Below are positions 51,517 through 59,916 of a stretch of 59,916 nt of DNA, piece after piece. A program made the position numbers and the translations under genes. The DNA is taken from the NCBI RefSeq assembly GCF_003725545.1, contig NZ_RJLN01000033.1, forward strand, positions 1-59,916. The letters run 5' to 3'. Below the pieces are notes generated by a model. That model saw nothing but the letters and a program-made list of their open reading frames with translations. It was not told the DNA's origin and ran no database searches. This DNA is from Micromonospora solifontis. GTDB taxonomy: Bacteria; Actinomycetota; Actinomycetes; Mycobacteriales; Micromonosporaceae. Positions within the stretch are counted from its first letter, which is position 1. Each line of letters opens with the position of its first letter.

Positions 51517-52034
51517 CGTGCCGCTCCCTTCATGCCGGCGCCCTCCAGCGCCCAGTCCGCGGTGAGTTCACGTAGCCGGGTCAGCCCCCGGGAGGCGGTC
51601 GACTTGACGGTGCCGACCGAGCAGCCCAGCGTCTCGGCGGCTTCCGCCTCGCTGAGCTGCTCCCAGTAGCGCAGCACCAGCACGGCCCGCTGCCGGGGCG
51701 GCAGCAGGCCCAGCGCCTGAATCAACGCCTGCCGCAGGTGCAGTGCCTCCGTACCGTCCACCTGGCCCGGCGGCTCGATCGCGGTCAGCACCTCCGGCCG
51801 ACGCCGGCGCACCCGCCACCGGTCAACCGCCAGGTGGTAGAGGGTGCGGCGCAGGTAGCCCTCCTTGTCGCCATGCACCCGGCCCCAGTTCCGCATCAGC
51901 CGCTCCAGCGCCGCCTGCACCAGGTCCTCCCCGGCCGACCGGCTACCGGTCAGCAGCACCGCCGTCGCGAGCAGCGCATCGCCGCGTTCCGCGACGAGGA
52001 CGTCCAGCCCCTCGAAGCGCTTCCTCCGCCACAC
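51513..52034 (-). CDS. SigE-family ECF RNA polymerase sigma factor
   Basis: GTG 52034 follows AAAGGAG, 173 residues. Region 2: RGDALLATAVLLTGSRSAGE, DLVQAALERLMRNW; region 4: LPPRQRAVLVLRYWEQLSEA, EAAETLGCSVGTVKSTASRG, which is the SigE-family signature in actinomycetes. It transcribes envelope-stress genes in relatives. It is followed by an overlapping membrane partner and a terminator. Confidence 0.92.
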   Translation of the reverse strand: MWRRKRFEGLDVLVAERGDALLATAVLLTGSRSAGEDLVQAALERLMRNWGRVHGDKEGYLRRTLYHLAVDRWRVRRRRPEVLTAIEPPGQVDGTEALHLRQALIQALGLLPPRQRAVLVLRYWEQLSEAEAAETLGCSVGTVKSTASRGLTRLRELTADWALEGAGMKGAAR

Positions 52035-52108
52035 CGGCTCTCCTTTCGTCGCCACCAAGGACGACGGGCACCACCCGAAGGTTGACTGGACGATCGGAAA
52101 AATCCGAG

Positions 52109-52149
52109 CACGACGAAAGGCCGCGCGGATCGCGCGGCCTTTCGTCGTG
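52109..52149 (-). terminator. Perfect 19-bp hairpin terminator
   Basis: The arms 52109-52127 and 52131-52149 are perfectly complementary with a 3-nt loop GAT. It ends the tmsA-tmsB transcript on the minus strand, 10 nt after the stop. The core GAAAGGCCGCGCG matches the hairpin at 50541. Confidence 0.85.
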
Positions 52150-52159
52150 GGTCAGCCGG

Positions 52160-53503
52160 TCAGGGCGTCCAGTCGGGGCGCAGCGGGTAACCGTTGACCC
52201 CCTGCGGCCCGTTGTGCGTGGCGACCACCTGGTGCAACTGGATGCCGTTGCGCTCGAAGGCCAGCCGCGAGCCGGCCATGTAGAGGCCCCACACCCGGGC
52301 GGTGCCCTGGCCGACCTCGTTGACGCAGAAGTCCCAGTGCTCGACCAGGTTGCGGCACCAACCCGCGAGGGTCAGCGCGTAGTGCTGGCGCAGGTTCTCC
52401 TCGTGGTGCACCTCCAGCCCGGCGTCGTGGATCTCGCTGATCAGCCGGCCCGGCCCGGCCAGCTCACCGTCCGGGAAGACGTACCGGTCGATGAACGCGC
52501 CGGAGCGGTGCGGGGCGCGGTTGTCGGCCCGGGTGATGCAGTGGTTCATCAGCCGGCCGCCCGGCTTGAGCCGGCTGCGCAGCGCGCCGAAGTATGCCGG
52601 GTAGTTACGCACCCCGATGTGCTCGGTCAGGCCGATCGAGGAGATCGCGTCGAACTGCTCGCGCGGGGCGTCCCGGTAGTCCAGGTGCCGCACCTCGGCC
52701 AGCTCACCGAGGCCCTCCCGCTCGATGGCCGCCTGCGCCCACTCCGCCTGCGCCTTCGACAGGGTCACGCCGAGCGCCTTGACGCCGTACTCGCGCGCCG
52801 CGTGCCGGACCATGCCGCCCCAGCCGCAGCCGACGTCGAGCAGGCGCATTCCCGGCTTGAGCGCGAGCTTGCCGGCGACCAGGTCGTACTTGGCCCGCTG
52901 CGCCTCCTCCAGGGTGTCCTCCGGGCTGCGGAAGACCGCGCAGGTGTACGTCATGGACGGGCCGAGCACCTTCTCGTAGAAGGCGTTCGAGACGTCGTAG
53001 TGGTGGGAGATCGCGTTGCTGTCCCGGGCGCGCGAGTGGCGCAGCCCGTTCATCACCCGCTTCCAGCGCGGCGCGGACTCCTGCGGCGGAGGCGGTGGCG
53101 GCATCAGCCGCTCCCAGCCCAGCCCCCGCACCAGGGCAAGCGCCTCGGCCACCGGCGGCATCCGCAGCGGCATCTCGTCCTTGAGCACCCGCAACGCCTC
53201 GTACGGGTCACCCGGGTGCACGCCGTCCAGGCCCAGGTCGCCGCTGACGTACGCCCGGGCCATGCCGAGGTCGCCCGGAGCGGTGAGCAGGTACGACAGG
53301 CCCCGTTCGGAGCGGACGGACAGGGTGATGCCCGCGTCGGTGGGACCGACGGCGCTGCCGTCGTAGCCGGTGACGCGGACCGGCAGCGGGCCGGTGGTCA
53401 CCGCGCGGACCACGTCCGCGACGGTCGGGCCCGTGCGCCGGCCTCCCGCCGGCGGGCTGGACGGGGCGTCAGCCGCCCCCTGTTCACGGTCGATCAGGCT
53501 CAT
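52160..53503 (-). CDS. tmsB: SAM-dependent fatty acid methyltransferase (CFA synthase-like), 10-methyl pathway
   Basis: 447 residues. LLDVGCGWGGMVRHAAREYG is SAM motif I; HHYDVSNAFYEKVLGPSMTY and SSIGLTEHIGVRNYPAYFGA are cyclopropane-synthase family signatures. The N-terminal 130 residues form the lipid-binding part. It should methylate the double bond of oleoyl phospholipid; the FAD enzyme encoded upstream (4-nt overlap) would then reduce the methylene product to 10-methylstearate. The pairing with tmsA supports tmsB over plain cfa. Confidence 0.8.
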   Translation of the reverse strand: MSLIDREQGAADAPSSPPAGGRRTGPTVADVVRAVTTGPLPVRVTGYDGSAVGPTDAGITLSVRSERGLSYLLTAPGDLGMARAYVSGDLGLDGVHPGDPYEALRVLKDEMPLRMPPVAEALALVRGLGWERLMPPPPPPQESAPRWKRVMNGLRHSRARDSNAISHHYDVSNAFYEKVLGPSMTYTCAVFRSPEDTLEEAQRAKYDLVAGKLALKPGMRLLDVGCGWGGMVRHAAREYGVKALGVTLSKAQAEWAQAAIEREGLGELAEVRHLDYRDAPREQFDAISSIGLTEHIGVRNYPAYFGALRSRLKPGGRLMNHCITRADNRAPHRSGAFIDRYVFPDGELAGPGRLISEIHDAGLEVHHEENLRQHYALTLAGWCRNLVEHWDFCVNEVGQGTARVWGLYMAGSRLAFERNGIQLHQVVATHNGPQGVNGYPLRPDWTP

Positions 53504-54885
53504 TGCCGTGCTACCGCCTTTTCATAGAGTCCGGTGAGCCGGTGGTCCGGGTCGTAACGGTCCTTCACCGCCTGCCACGCCGGACCGCCGTAGAGCCGGT
53601 CGAACGAGGCGCGGTCGTAGTACGCGTCGGAGTAGAGGGACTTGTGCCCGCCCGCCTCCGACACCGCGCGCTCGATCTCCCGGTTGACGTCGCCGTCGGC
53701 GGCGCCCTCGGCGATCGGCACGCTTCCCCAGAAACCGATGTTCACATAGGTTTCGCCCGGTTGGAGGGGATACAGCGGCCAGGTCCTGGCCGATCCGGGG
53801 CCGGCCGGCTCGCGCAGCCGCAGCGGGCAGAGCCAGACCGGGGTCATCCCCACGTTCTTCGCGAACCAGCGCAGGAAGTCGGCGGTGCCGTCGAGCGGGA
53901 TCTCCACGTCCTGCACCACCCGCTCCCGGGCCGGCCGGCCACGCCAGCGGTCGATCCGCGCGGCCACCTGGTGCCGGTGCTCCAGCCGGACCAGTCGGTG
54001 GTAGAAGTCGCTGCGCCGGTAGCGCTGCGGCCAGAGCCGGCGGACCACCGGGTGCTGCACGCCGAACGCCGCCGAGCACCAGAACCAGTCGGTGTCCCAG
54101 CGCCACAGGTAGTCGTACCCGGTGAGCACGTCCCGGGTGCGCCGGCGCAGCGACCGGTAGTAGATGTCCTGGCCGGTGTAGTCGCTGGGGTGGCCGGCGG
54201 CGTCGTCGGTGAACGTGCCCAGCACCAGGTACGCCTCGCCGGGGCTGAACATCACCCCGTCCATCGCGTCGACCGGGTCGCCCTCCCAGGAGCCCTTGGT
54301 GATCACCTCACCGATCGCGTCGGTCAACTCCTCCAGCCGGGTGAACCGGATGTTGCGCAGCGCCACGTACCGGCGGATCGGCTGCAGCTCGATGCGCAGC
54401 CGGGTGGCGTAGCCGAGGCTGCCGAGCGAGTTGGGGAAGGCCCGGAACAGCTCGGCGTGCTCCCCCTCCGGCCGGGCGGTGATGAGGTCGCCGGCCCCGG
54501 TGAGCAGGTCCATCTCCAGCACCGACTCGTGCGGCAGGCCGTTGCGGAACGAGGTGGACTCGATGCCCAGCCCGGTCACCGCGCCGCCCAGGGTGATGGT
54601 GCGCAGTTGCGGCACCACCAGCGGCATCAGCCCGTGCGGCAGGGTCGCGTCGACCAGGTCCTCGTACGTGCACATGCCCTGCACGTCGGCGGTGCGGGCG
54701 TCGGCATCGACGGCGAGCACCCCGGTGAGGCCGCTGACGTCCAGCCCCGGCGTGCGGGGCGCGGATCGGGGGCGGAACAGGTTGGAGGTCTGCTTGGCCA
54801 GCCGTACGGGCTCCCCGGCGGGCACCGCGGCGTAGGAACGTCGCAGCGTGTCCACCGCCCGTTCATGATCACGGACAGCGTGCAT
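53500..54885 (-). CDS. tmsA: FAD-binding oxidoreductase, 10-methylene fatty acid reductase
   Basis: 461 residues. FAD_binding_4 domain: VSGLTGVLAVDADARTADVQ, MCTYEDLVDATLPHGLMPLV, TITLGGAVTGLGIESTSFRN. The rest is the substrate domain, ending DPDHRLTGLYEKAVARQ. This matches the FAD partner of the actinobacterial 10-methyl branched fatty acid pathway. It reduces the 10-methylene intermediate made by the next gene. The start is 93 bases from the divergent YbaK-like gene. Confidence 0.8.
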   Translation of the reverse strand: MHAVRDHERAVDTLRRSYAAVPAGEPVRLAKQTSNLFRPRSAPRTPGLDVSGLTGVLAVDADARTADVQGMCTYEDLVDATLPHGLMPLVVPQLRTITLGGAVTGLGIESTSFRNGLPHESVLEMDLLTGAGDLITARPEGEHAELFRAFPNSLGSLGYATRLRIELQPIRRYVALRNIRFTRLEELTDAIGEVITKGSWEGDPVDAMDGVMFSPGEAYLVLGTFTDDAAGHPSDYTGQDIYYRSLRRRTRDVLTGYDYLWRWDTDWFWCSAAFGVQHPVVRRLWPQRYRRSDFYHRLVRLEHRHQVAARIDRWRGRPARERVVQDVEIPLDGTADFLRWFAKNVGMTPVWLCPLRLREPAGPGSARTWPLYPLQPGETYVNIGFWGSVPIAEGAADGDVNREIERAVSEAGGHKSLYSDAYYDRASFDRLYGGPAWQAVKDRYDPDHRLTGLYEKAVARQ

Positions 54886-54978
54886 GAGATCACCTTACGC
54901 CTGGGTACGACAATTGGCGGGTCGACCACAGTGGCGGTTTCGCGTCCGGCTTCCGACGGCCGCGTTACGGTGGCCGTC

Positions 54979-55449
54979 ATGTCCTCCCCCGCGCTCGCCG
55001 CCCTCGACGCCGCCGGACTGCCGTACCGGGTCATCCGGCACGGTCCGGTCCGCAGCCTCGCCGAGGCGGCGCAGGCGCGCGGCGTCGAGGTGCCGGACGT
55101 GGTCAAGACCATCGTGGTCCGGCGCGGCGAGGACGACCACCTGTTCGTGCTCACCCCCGGCGATCGGGTGATCTCCTGGCCCAAGCTGCGCGCGCTGCTC
55201 GGGGTGAGCCGGATGTCCATGCCGGACGCGGCGGCGGCGAAGGCGGCCACCGGCTACGAGCGGGGCACCATCACCCCGTTCGGCTCGACCACCGCCTGGC
55301 CGGTCGTCGCCGACGAGCGGCTGCGCGGCCGCGAGATCACCCTCGGCGCCGGCGAACACGGGGTGGCCGTGGCGGTCGACGCGGACACCGCCATCGCCAC
55401 TCTGGACGCGACCGTGGCCGACGTCACCGATCCGGAGCCGAACCGCTGA
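54979..55449 (+). CDS. YbaK/ProX-type aminoacyl-tRNA deacylase
   Basis: ATG 54979 (GTG 54970 alternative), 156 residues. GLPYRVIRHGPVRSLAEAAQ, then VVKTIVVRRGEDDHLFVLTP and SWPKLRALLGVSRMSMPDAA, ITPFGSTTAWPVVADERL fit the YbaK fold. It probably hydrolyses mischarged Cys- or Ala-tRNA. The upstream 93 bases are shared with tmsA. Confidence 0.88.
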   Translation: MSSPALAALDAAGLPYRVIRHGPVRSLAEAAQARGVEVPDVVKTIVVRRGEDDHLFVLTPGDRVISWPKLRALLGVSRMSMPDAAAAKAATGYERGTITPFGSTTAWPVVADERLRGREITLGAGEHGVAVAVDADTAIATLDATVADVTDPEPNR

Positions 55450-55489
55450 CCGGTGGCCGTCGGCGCCGGACCGGCATAGCGTGGCAGGC

Positions 55490-55774
<285 letters not shown>

Positions 55775-55831
55775 GTCACGCTCCGTCGAGGCGACTGGTC
55801 ATCGACGGACGCGGTGGTTCAGGATGCCCCC

Positions 55832-56548
55832 ATGGCCGACCCGCACACCGACCCGCCCGGCACCGTCTACGGCGCCCGCCGCCCGGGCCGCGCCCGCCTG
55901 CCGCAGGACCCGCTGATGCGCGTCGCCCTGGGCGTGGCGGCCGCCGGCGTACTCGTGGGGCTCTTCTTCGCCACCGGCGTGCTCGGCGCCGGTGGCGGGC
56001 GTCCGGTGGTGCCGGCGGCGGCCGCCAGCGGGTCGGGCGCGGCCCCGACCGGCACGACGGCGCCGACGACGCAGGCCGCGCCGACCACGACCGCGCCGTC
56101 ACCCACCGCCGCGCCGACCACACCGGCGGCGCCGGCGGCCGGGCCGAAGGTGGTCCGCTCGGCGCCCTCCGGGCTCTGCCTCGGGCTGGAGAGCGACCAG
56201 CAGCAGGCCAAGGCGCAACTCGCCCCCTGCACTGGGGGGCCGGAGCAGCAGTGGACGGCCAGCCAACTCGCCCCGGACGCGGTGGCGCTCACCGTGGTCG
56301 CGTACGGGCAGTGCCTGGACGTCGAGGGCGGCAGCACCGACGACGGCGCCAAGCTCCAGCAGTTCCCCTGCCACGGGCAGGGCAACCAGCAGTGGCGGTT
56401 GCAGCCCGCCGGCCCGGGCGCGGTGCTGCTGGTCGCGGTGCACAGCGGCAAGTGCGCGCAGCCCGAGGGCGCCGGCACCCAGCCCGGCACCAAGATCGTG
56501 CAGGCCCCCTGCACCGGCGCGCCCGAGCAGCAGTGGACCGCCGGCTGA
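55832..56548 (+). CDS. Membrane-anchored ricin-type lectin domain protein
   Basis: ATG 55832, 238 residues. A helix (VALGVAAAGVLVGLFFATGV) is followed by a Pro/Thr/Ala-rich linker of about 60 residues and a ricin B-type trefoil from about residue 105: three repeats with EQQWTA, NQQWRL and EQQWTA (QxW motifs) and paired cysteines. It should bind sugars outside the cell. No catalytic domain is attached. Confidence 0.87.
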   Translation: MADPHTDPPGTVYGARRPGRARLPQDPLMRVALGVAAAGVLVGLFFATGVLGAGGGRPVVPAAAASGSGAAPTGTTAPTTQAAPTTTAPSPTAAPTTPAAPAAGPKVVRSAPSGLCLGLESDQQQAKAQLAPCTGGPEQQWTASQLAPDAVALTVVAYGQCLDVEGGSTDDGAKLQQFPCHGQGNQQWRLQPAGPGAVLLVAVHSGKCAQPEGAGTQPGTKIVQAPCTGAPEQQWTAG

Positions 56549-56552
56549 CCGC

Positions 56553-57848
56553 CTAGCCCCGGTAGCTCCAGGCCCGGCGGCCGGCGGCGACGGGCAGCAC
56601 GAACGACGGCTCGTCGGCCCGGCGGCGCAGCAGCAGCGAGAGTCCGGCCGCCCCGATCGACAGCGCGCCGGCCACGTACCAGGCCACAGCGTAGTCGCCG
56701 AGCCGGTCGCGGACCAGGCCGGCGCCGGTCGCGGCGAGGGCCGCGCCGACCTGGTGGGCGGCGAAGACCCAGCCGAAGACCACCGCGCCGGACGCGCCGA
56801 ACCACTCCCGGCACAGCGCCACCGTCGGCGGCACGGTCGCCACCCAGTCCAGGCCGTAGAAGATGATGAAGACCAGCATGCTCGGCCGGGCGGAACCGGC
56901 GAAGAGGGCCGGCAGCACCAGCAGCGAGGCGCCGCGCAGCGCGTAGTAGGCGCCGAGCAGCAGCCGGCTGTCCACCCGGTCGGTGAGCCAGCCGGAGGCG
57001 ACCGTACCGACGATGTCGAAGAGGCCGACCAGGGCGAGCAGGCCGGCGGCGGTCGTCTCCGGCATGCCGTGGTCGTGCGCGGCCGGCACGAAGTGGGTGC
57101 CGACCAGGCCGTTGGTGGTGGCGCCGCAGATCGCGAACCCGCCGGCGAGCAACCAGAACGGCCGGGTCCGCGCGGCGGCGGTGAGCGCGCCGACCGCCCG
57201 GGCCGCCGCCCCGCCGGCCGGCGGCGTCGGCGGCGTCACCTCCTCGGCGCCGTAGGCGGGCAGGCCGAGGTCGGCCGGGTGCTCCCGCAGCAGCCACACC
57301 ACCAGGGGTACGACCGCCAGCGCGGCCCCGGCGACGACGAGCGCCGCCACCCGCCAGCCGTGGTCGCGGACCAGCACGGCGACCAGCGGGAGGAAGACCA
57401 GCTGCCCGGCGGCCCCACCGGCGGTGAGCACCCCGGTGACCAGGCCGCGACGGCGGACGAACCAGCGCCCGGTGACGGTCGCCACGAAGGCCAGCGCCAT
57501 CGAGCCGGTGCCGAGGCCGACCAGCACGCCCCAGCAGAGGATCAGCTGCCAGCTCGCGGTCATCGCCACGGTCAGGCCGCTGCCGAGGGCCACCAGCACC
57601 AGCGCGGCGGCCACCACCCGGCGGATGCCGAAACGGTCCATCAGCGCGGCGGCGAAGGGTGCGGTGAGGCCGTAGAGCATGAGGTTGACCGAGACGGCGG
57701 CGGAGATGGTGGCGAGCGGCCAGCCGAACTCCGCGTGCAGCGGGTGCAGCAGCACCCCGGGGGTGGCGCGGAAGCCGGCCGCGCCGACCAGCGCGACGAA
57801 GGAGACGCCGGCCACGAGCCAGGCCGGATGCAGACGGTGTCGGGTCAC
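56553..57848 (-). CDS. MFS transporter (OFA/monocarboxylate-like)
   Basis: GTG 57848 begins TRHRLHPAWLVAGVSFVALV; the longer frame upstream is antisense to the GlxA gene. 431 residues, 12 helices. PFAAALMDRFGIRRVVAAAL is motif A; ATVTGRWFVRRRGLVTGVLT is the conserved middle helix of monocarboxylate-type carriers. Substrate unknown. It is divergent from the regulator gene that follows, which may control it. Confidence 0.87.
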   Translation of the reverse strand: MTRHRLHPAWLVAGVSFVALVGAAGFRATPGVLLHPLHAEFGWPLATISAAVSVNLMLYGLTAPFAAALMDRFGIRRVVAAALVLVALGSGLTVAMTASWQLILCWGVLVGLGTGSMALAFVATVTGRWFVRRRGLVTGVLTAGGAAGQLVFLPLVAVLVRDHGWRVAALVVAGAALAVVPLVVWLLREHPADLGLPAYGAEEVTPPTPPAGGAAARAVGALTAAARTRPFWLLAGGFAICGATTNGLVGTHFVPAAHDHGMPETTAAGLLALVGLFDIVGTVASGWLTDRVDSRLLLGAYYALRGASLLVLPALFAGSARPSMLVFIIFYGLDWVATVPPTVALCREWFGASGAVVFGWVFAAHQVGAALAATGAGLVRDRLGDYAVAWYVAGALSIGAAGLSLLLRRRADEPSFVLPVAAGRRAWSYRG

Positions 57849-57918
57849 GCTCCGAGTCTCGGCGGCGGCGGACCGTCCGACGAGTGGCCGGAAAGCCAGC
57901 ATGCGCAATAATCGGGCC

Positions 57919-58911
57919 ATGACGCTCGTCCCGCACCGGATCGCGGTGCTCGCCCTCGACGACGTGGTCGGCCTCGACCTCGGCACCCCGGCCCAGGTGT
58001 TCGGCTGCGCCCGCACCGACGACCTCACGCCCCTCTACACCGTCGAGACCTGCACCCCGGGCGGTCGCCCGGTACGCAGCACCGCCGGCTTCCAGGTGCT
58101 GCCCGACCACGGGCTGGAACTGCTGGACCAGGCCGACACCGTGATCGTCCCCGGGCTGCACGGCGGCCCGCCGATGACCGACGGGACGCTCGACCCGGAG
58201 GTGGTGGCGGCCCTGCGGGCGGCCCACGAGCGGGGCGTACGCATCATGTCGATCTGCACCGGCGCGTTCGTGCTGGCCGCCGCCGGCCTGCTCGACGGCC
58301 GCCCGGCCACCACCCACTGGGCGTACGCGGACCGGTTCCGCCGGCTGCACCCGGACGTCGAGCTGGACCCGGAGGTGCTCTTCCTGGACACCGGCGCGGT
58401 GCTCACCTCGGCCGGGGTGGCCGCCGGCATCGACCTCTGCCTGCACGTCATCCGCAGCGACCACGGCAGCGAGGTGGCCAACCGGGCCGCCCGCCGGTGC
58501 GTCGTGCCGCCGTGGCGGGACGGCGGCCAGGCCCAGTACATCGAGCGCCCGGTGCCCCGGGCCGCGGCAGCCGGCACCGCCGCCACCCGGGAGTGGGCCC
58601 GGCAGCGGCTGCACGAACCCGTCGCCCTGCGCGACCTGGCCGCGCACGCGCGGATGAGCGTACGGACGTTCACCCGGCACTTCCGCTCGGAGACCGGGCT
58701 CAGCCCGGCACAGTGGCTGATCCAGCAGCGCACCGAGCACGCCCGGCTGCTGCTGGAGACTACCGACCTCACCGTCGACCAGATCGCCCGGCACGCCGGG
58801 TTCGGCACCACCGCCGCCTTCCGGCAGCACTTCCACCAGCGCGTCGGCGTCGCCCCCACCGCGTACCGGCGGACGTTCCGCCGCACCCCGGAGGCGGCGG
58901 CAGCCCGCTGA
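57919..58911 (+). CDS. GlxA-family regulator (DJ-1/PfpI plus AraC domains)
   Basis: ATG 57919, 330 residues. The N-terminal DJ-1/PfpI-like domain has VRIMSICTGAFVLAAAGLLD with the nucleophile-position Cys in SICTG, then ATTHWAYADRFRRLHP. The C-terminal AraC domain has LRDLAAHARMSVRTFTRHFR and DQIARHAGFGTTAAFRQHFH. Such regulators respond to small metabolites. It is 70 bases from the divergent MFS gene. Confidence 0.93.
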   Translation: MTLVPHRIAVLALDDVVGLDLGTPAQVFGCARTDDLTPLYTVETCTPGGRPVRSTAGFQVLPDHGLELLDQADTVIVPGLHGGPPMTDGTLDPEVVAALRAAHERGVRIMSICTGAFVLAAAGLLDGRPATTHWAYADRFRRLHPDVELDPEVLFLDTGAVLTSAGVAAGIDLCLHVIRSDHGSEVANRAARRCVVPPWRDGGQAQYIERPVPRAAAAGTAATREWARQRLHEPVALRDLAAHARMSVRTFTRHFRSETGLSPAQWLIQQRTEHARLLLETTDLTVDQIARHAGFGTTAAFRQHFHQRVGVAPTAYRRTFRRTPEAAAAR

Positions 58912-59068
58912 CGGACGACTCAGCGGCGGCTGCTCGTCGCCGGTGCGGCGAGTCCGGCTGGCGGTTGGTGGCTGCGCCTGCGCCTGACGGCGGGTGTGGC
59001 GGTCAGCTCGGGTGGCCCGACCGGGCCGGTGCGGTTCGGGGCGAGGTGCGGCTAAGCCGAGGTGCGGC

Positions 59069-59554
59069 TCAGGCGAGGTGCGGCTGCCGGCGCAGGGCGC
59101 GCAGCTGGGCCAGGTGCATCGGCAGGTGGACGCGGGCGTGCAGGTCCAGGGCTCGACCCCAGGGCAGCGATTCGTCCACGTCCAGGTCGAAGCCCTCCCG
59201 CAGCACGGTGTCGACCGGGGCCTCCGCCGCCGGGCCGAGCCGCTCGGCGAGGGTGCAGAGCTTCTGGCTGGTGGCCCGGAGCAGGGCGGCCAGCCCGTCC
59301 AGCCCACCGCACTCGGAGACCAGCGCGTCGAGCTGCGGCCGGTGGATCGTCTCCAGGTCGTAGTACGCGAACGGCGATCCGGCCAGCACCGCCTCGGTCG
59401 CCTCGCTCATCAGCTCGTCGTTGGCGGCCAGGTGCGCGACGATCTGCTCGGCGCTCAGCTCCCCGTCCTCGGGCGGGCCGAAGCCGCCCGCGTCCACTTC
59501 CGCCAGCACGGCCTCGTACGCCCGCCGCAGCTCCTCGGCGTCCACCTCGTCCAT
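59069..59554 (-). CDS. DinB-like / four-helix-bundle protein
   Basis: ATG 59554, 161 residues. LSAEQIVAHLAANDELMSEA carries an early His, LETIHRPQLDALVS and LDLHARVHLPMHLAQLRALR carry more histidines at the positions used for metal in DinB-type bundles. It may be a mycothiol-dependent or metal-dependent enzyme; the substrate is unknown. Confidence 0.65.
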   Translation of the reverse strand: MDEVDAEELRRAYEAVLAEVDAGGFGPPEDGELSAEQIVAHLAANDELMSEATEAVLAGSPFAYYDLETIHRPQLDALVSECGGLDGLAALLRATSQKLCTLAERLGPAAEAPVDTVLREGFDLDVDESLPWGRALDLHARVHLPMHLAQLRALRRQPHLA

Positions 59555-59595
59555 GCCCGAATCCAACTCCGGCCCCCGACGACCGCACCGCGACT

Positions 59596-59622
59596 ACCCC
59601 GTCCGGTTCACCCGGACGGGGT
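59596..59622. repeat. 11-bp perfect hairpin upstream of the DinB-like gene
   Basis: ACCCCGTCCGG (59596-59606) and CCGGACGGGGT (59612-59622), 5-nt loop. It lies between the partial gene's terminator and the DinB start, so it may be a second terminator or an operator. Confidence 0.5.
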
Positions 59623-59675
59623 CCCCACCTCTGTTGCGATCTCGGCAACTTGCGATTCGCAGGGGGCGAAACGCC

Positions 59676-59710
59676 GCTGGCCGGCACCCCGGTTCGGGGT
59701 GCCGGCCAGC
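59676..59710 (-). terminator. Perfect 16-bp hairpin terminator
   Basis: GCTGGCCGGCACCCCG (59676-59691), loop GTT, CGGGGTGCCGGCCAGC (59695-59710). It follows the stop of the partial minus-strand gene by 13 nt. Confidence 0.82.
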
Positions 59711-59723
59711 GTGTTGCTCATGG

Positions 59724-59916
59724 TCAGCTGTTCCAGTGCTGGGCGACGATGTCGGCGGCCTGCTGCTCCCACTGCGCGTACGCGTCCGGGTAGGCCGACA
59801 CCTGCACGGTCTGCGCGGCCTCGGTCAGCGGCATGTCCTGCCACCCGTCGACCTGCTTGAGACCCTTCTCGAACGCCAGGGTCGCGTACTCCGGGTCGGT
59901 GATCTGCTCCGGCGTA
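59724..59916 (-). CDS. C-terminal end of a secreted cell-wall-type protein (partial)
   Basis: The minus-strand frame is open to the window edge and ends TGA at 59724-59726. It reads PEQITDPEYATLAFEKGLKQ, VDGWQDMPLTEAAQTVQVSA and YPDAYAQWEQQAADIVAQHW. The GWQDMPLTEAAQxVQxSAYPDAYA pattern recurs at the ends of actinobacterial secreted transglycosylase- and M23-like proteins (recalled, not checked). The catalytic part is outside the window. Confidence 0.6.
   Translation of the reverse strand, partial: TPEQITDPEYATLAFEKGLKQVDGWQDMPLTEAAQTVQVSAYPDAYAQWEQQAADIVAQHWNS

Overview
The window is high-GC actinobacterial DNA. GC-rich third codon positions, GTG starts, 4-nt ATGA/GTGA overlaps between co-transcribed genes and GC-rich hairpin terminators are seen throughout. 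The gene families (XRE/flavoprotein pair, ECF42-type sigma factors with YCII proteins, SigE-family sigma, MMPL, deazaflavin/PPOX-type proteins, 10-methyl fatty acid genes) fit a filamentous actinomycete, most likely Micromonosporaceae (Micromonospora-like). No rRNA, tRNA, CRISPR array or complete insertion sequence was found.

Layout. 1-8.3 kb is an accessory block: the end of an XRE regulator with its flavoprotein partner, a lower-GC AAA/STAND-kinase fusion on the minus strand, a frameshifted small gene, then a plus-strand operon of a PLD-SF2 helicase-DUF3427 protein and a GIY-YIG protein. I regard 1.7-8.3 kb as the best candidate for an undescribed defence system. 8.3-18.2 kb: secreted M14 carboxypeptidase, MMPL transporter, membrane protein, deazaflavin-type oxidoreductase, and a PadR-ABC-FtsX operon. 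18.2-24 kb: PPOX-membrane fusion, metallo-beta-lactamase-fold enzyme, an ECF42 unit (sigma, DUF998, YCII), an alpha/beta hydrolase lacking an internal segment, and DUF2071. 24-26 kb: small remnants, a cysteine-rich YidD and an orphan AbiEi-like antitoxin. 26-33 kb: AraC-GyrI regulator, phosphotransferase, S1 protein, a cysteine-domain membrane protein with a duplicated domain fragment, flavin reductase, and a methyltransferase/two-helix membrane pair.

33-36.1 kb is a gluconate uptake and phosphorylation operon. 36.2-41 kb: an inverted-repeat element, a MerR/TipA-like three-gene operon, a membrane protein, and a GGDEF-EAL protein. 41-43 kb: divergent ArsR/S41 peptidase and a broken carbohydrate-binding domain. 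43-45.6 kb: a two-gene unit encoding a RecB/Cas4-like nuclease with four cysteines and an unknown partner, the second candidate for something new. 45.6-50.5 kb: MFS exporter, a second ECF42 unit in the opposite gene order, tandem SRPBCC protein with an ArsR-like regulator. 50.5-54.9 kb: SigE-family sigma with a membrane-anchored partner, then tmsB/tmsA for 10-methyl branched fatty acids. 54.9-59.9 kb: YbaK-like deacylase, DUF427, a membrane-anchored ricin lectin, MFS, a GlxA-type regulator, a DinB-like protein and the 3' end of a secreted, probably cell-wall-related, protein.

All names rest on motif recognition by eye. No database search, alignment or folding calculation was run.
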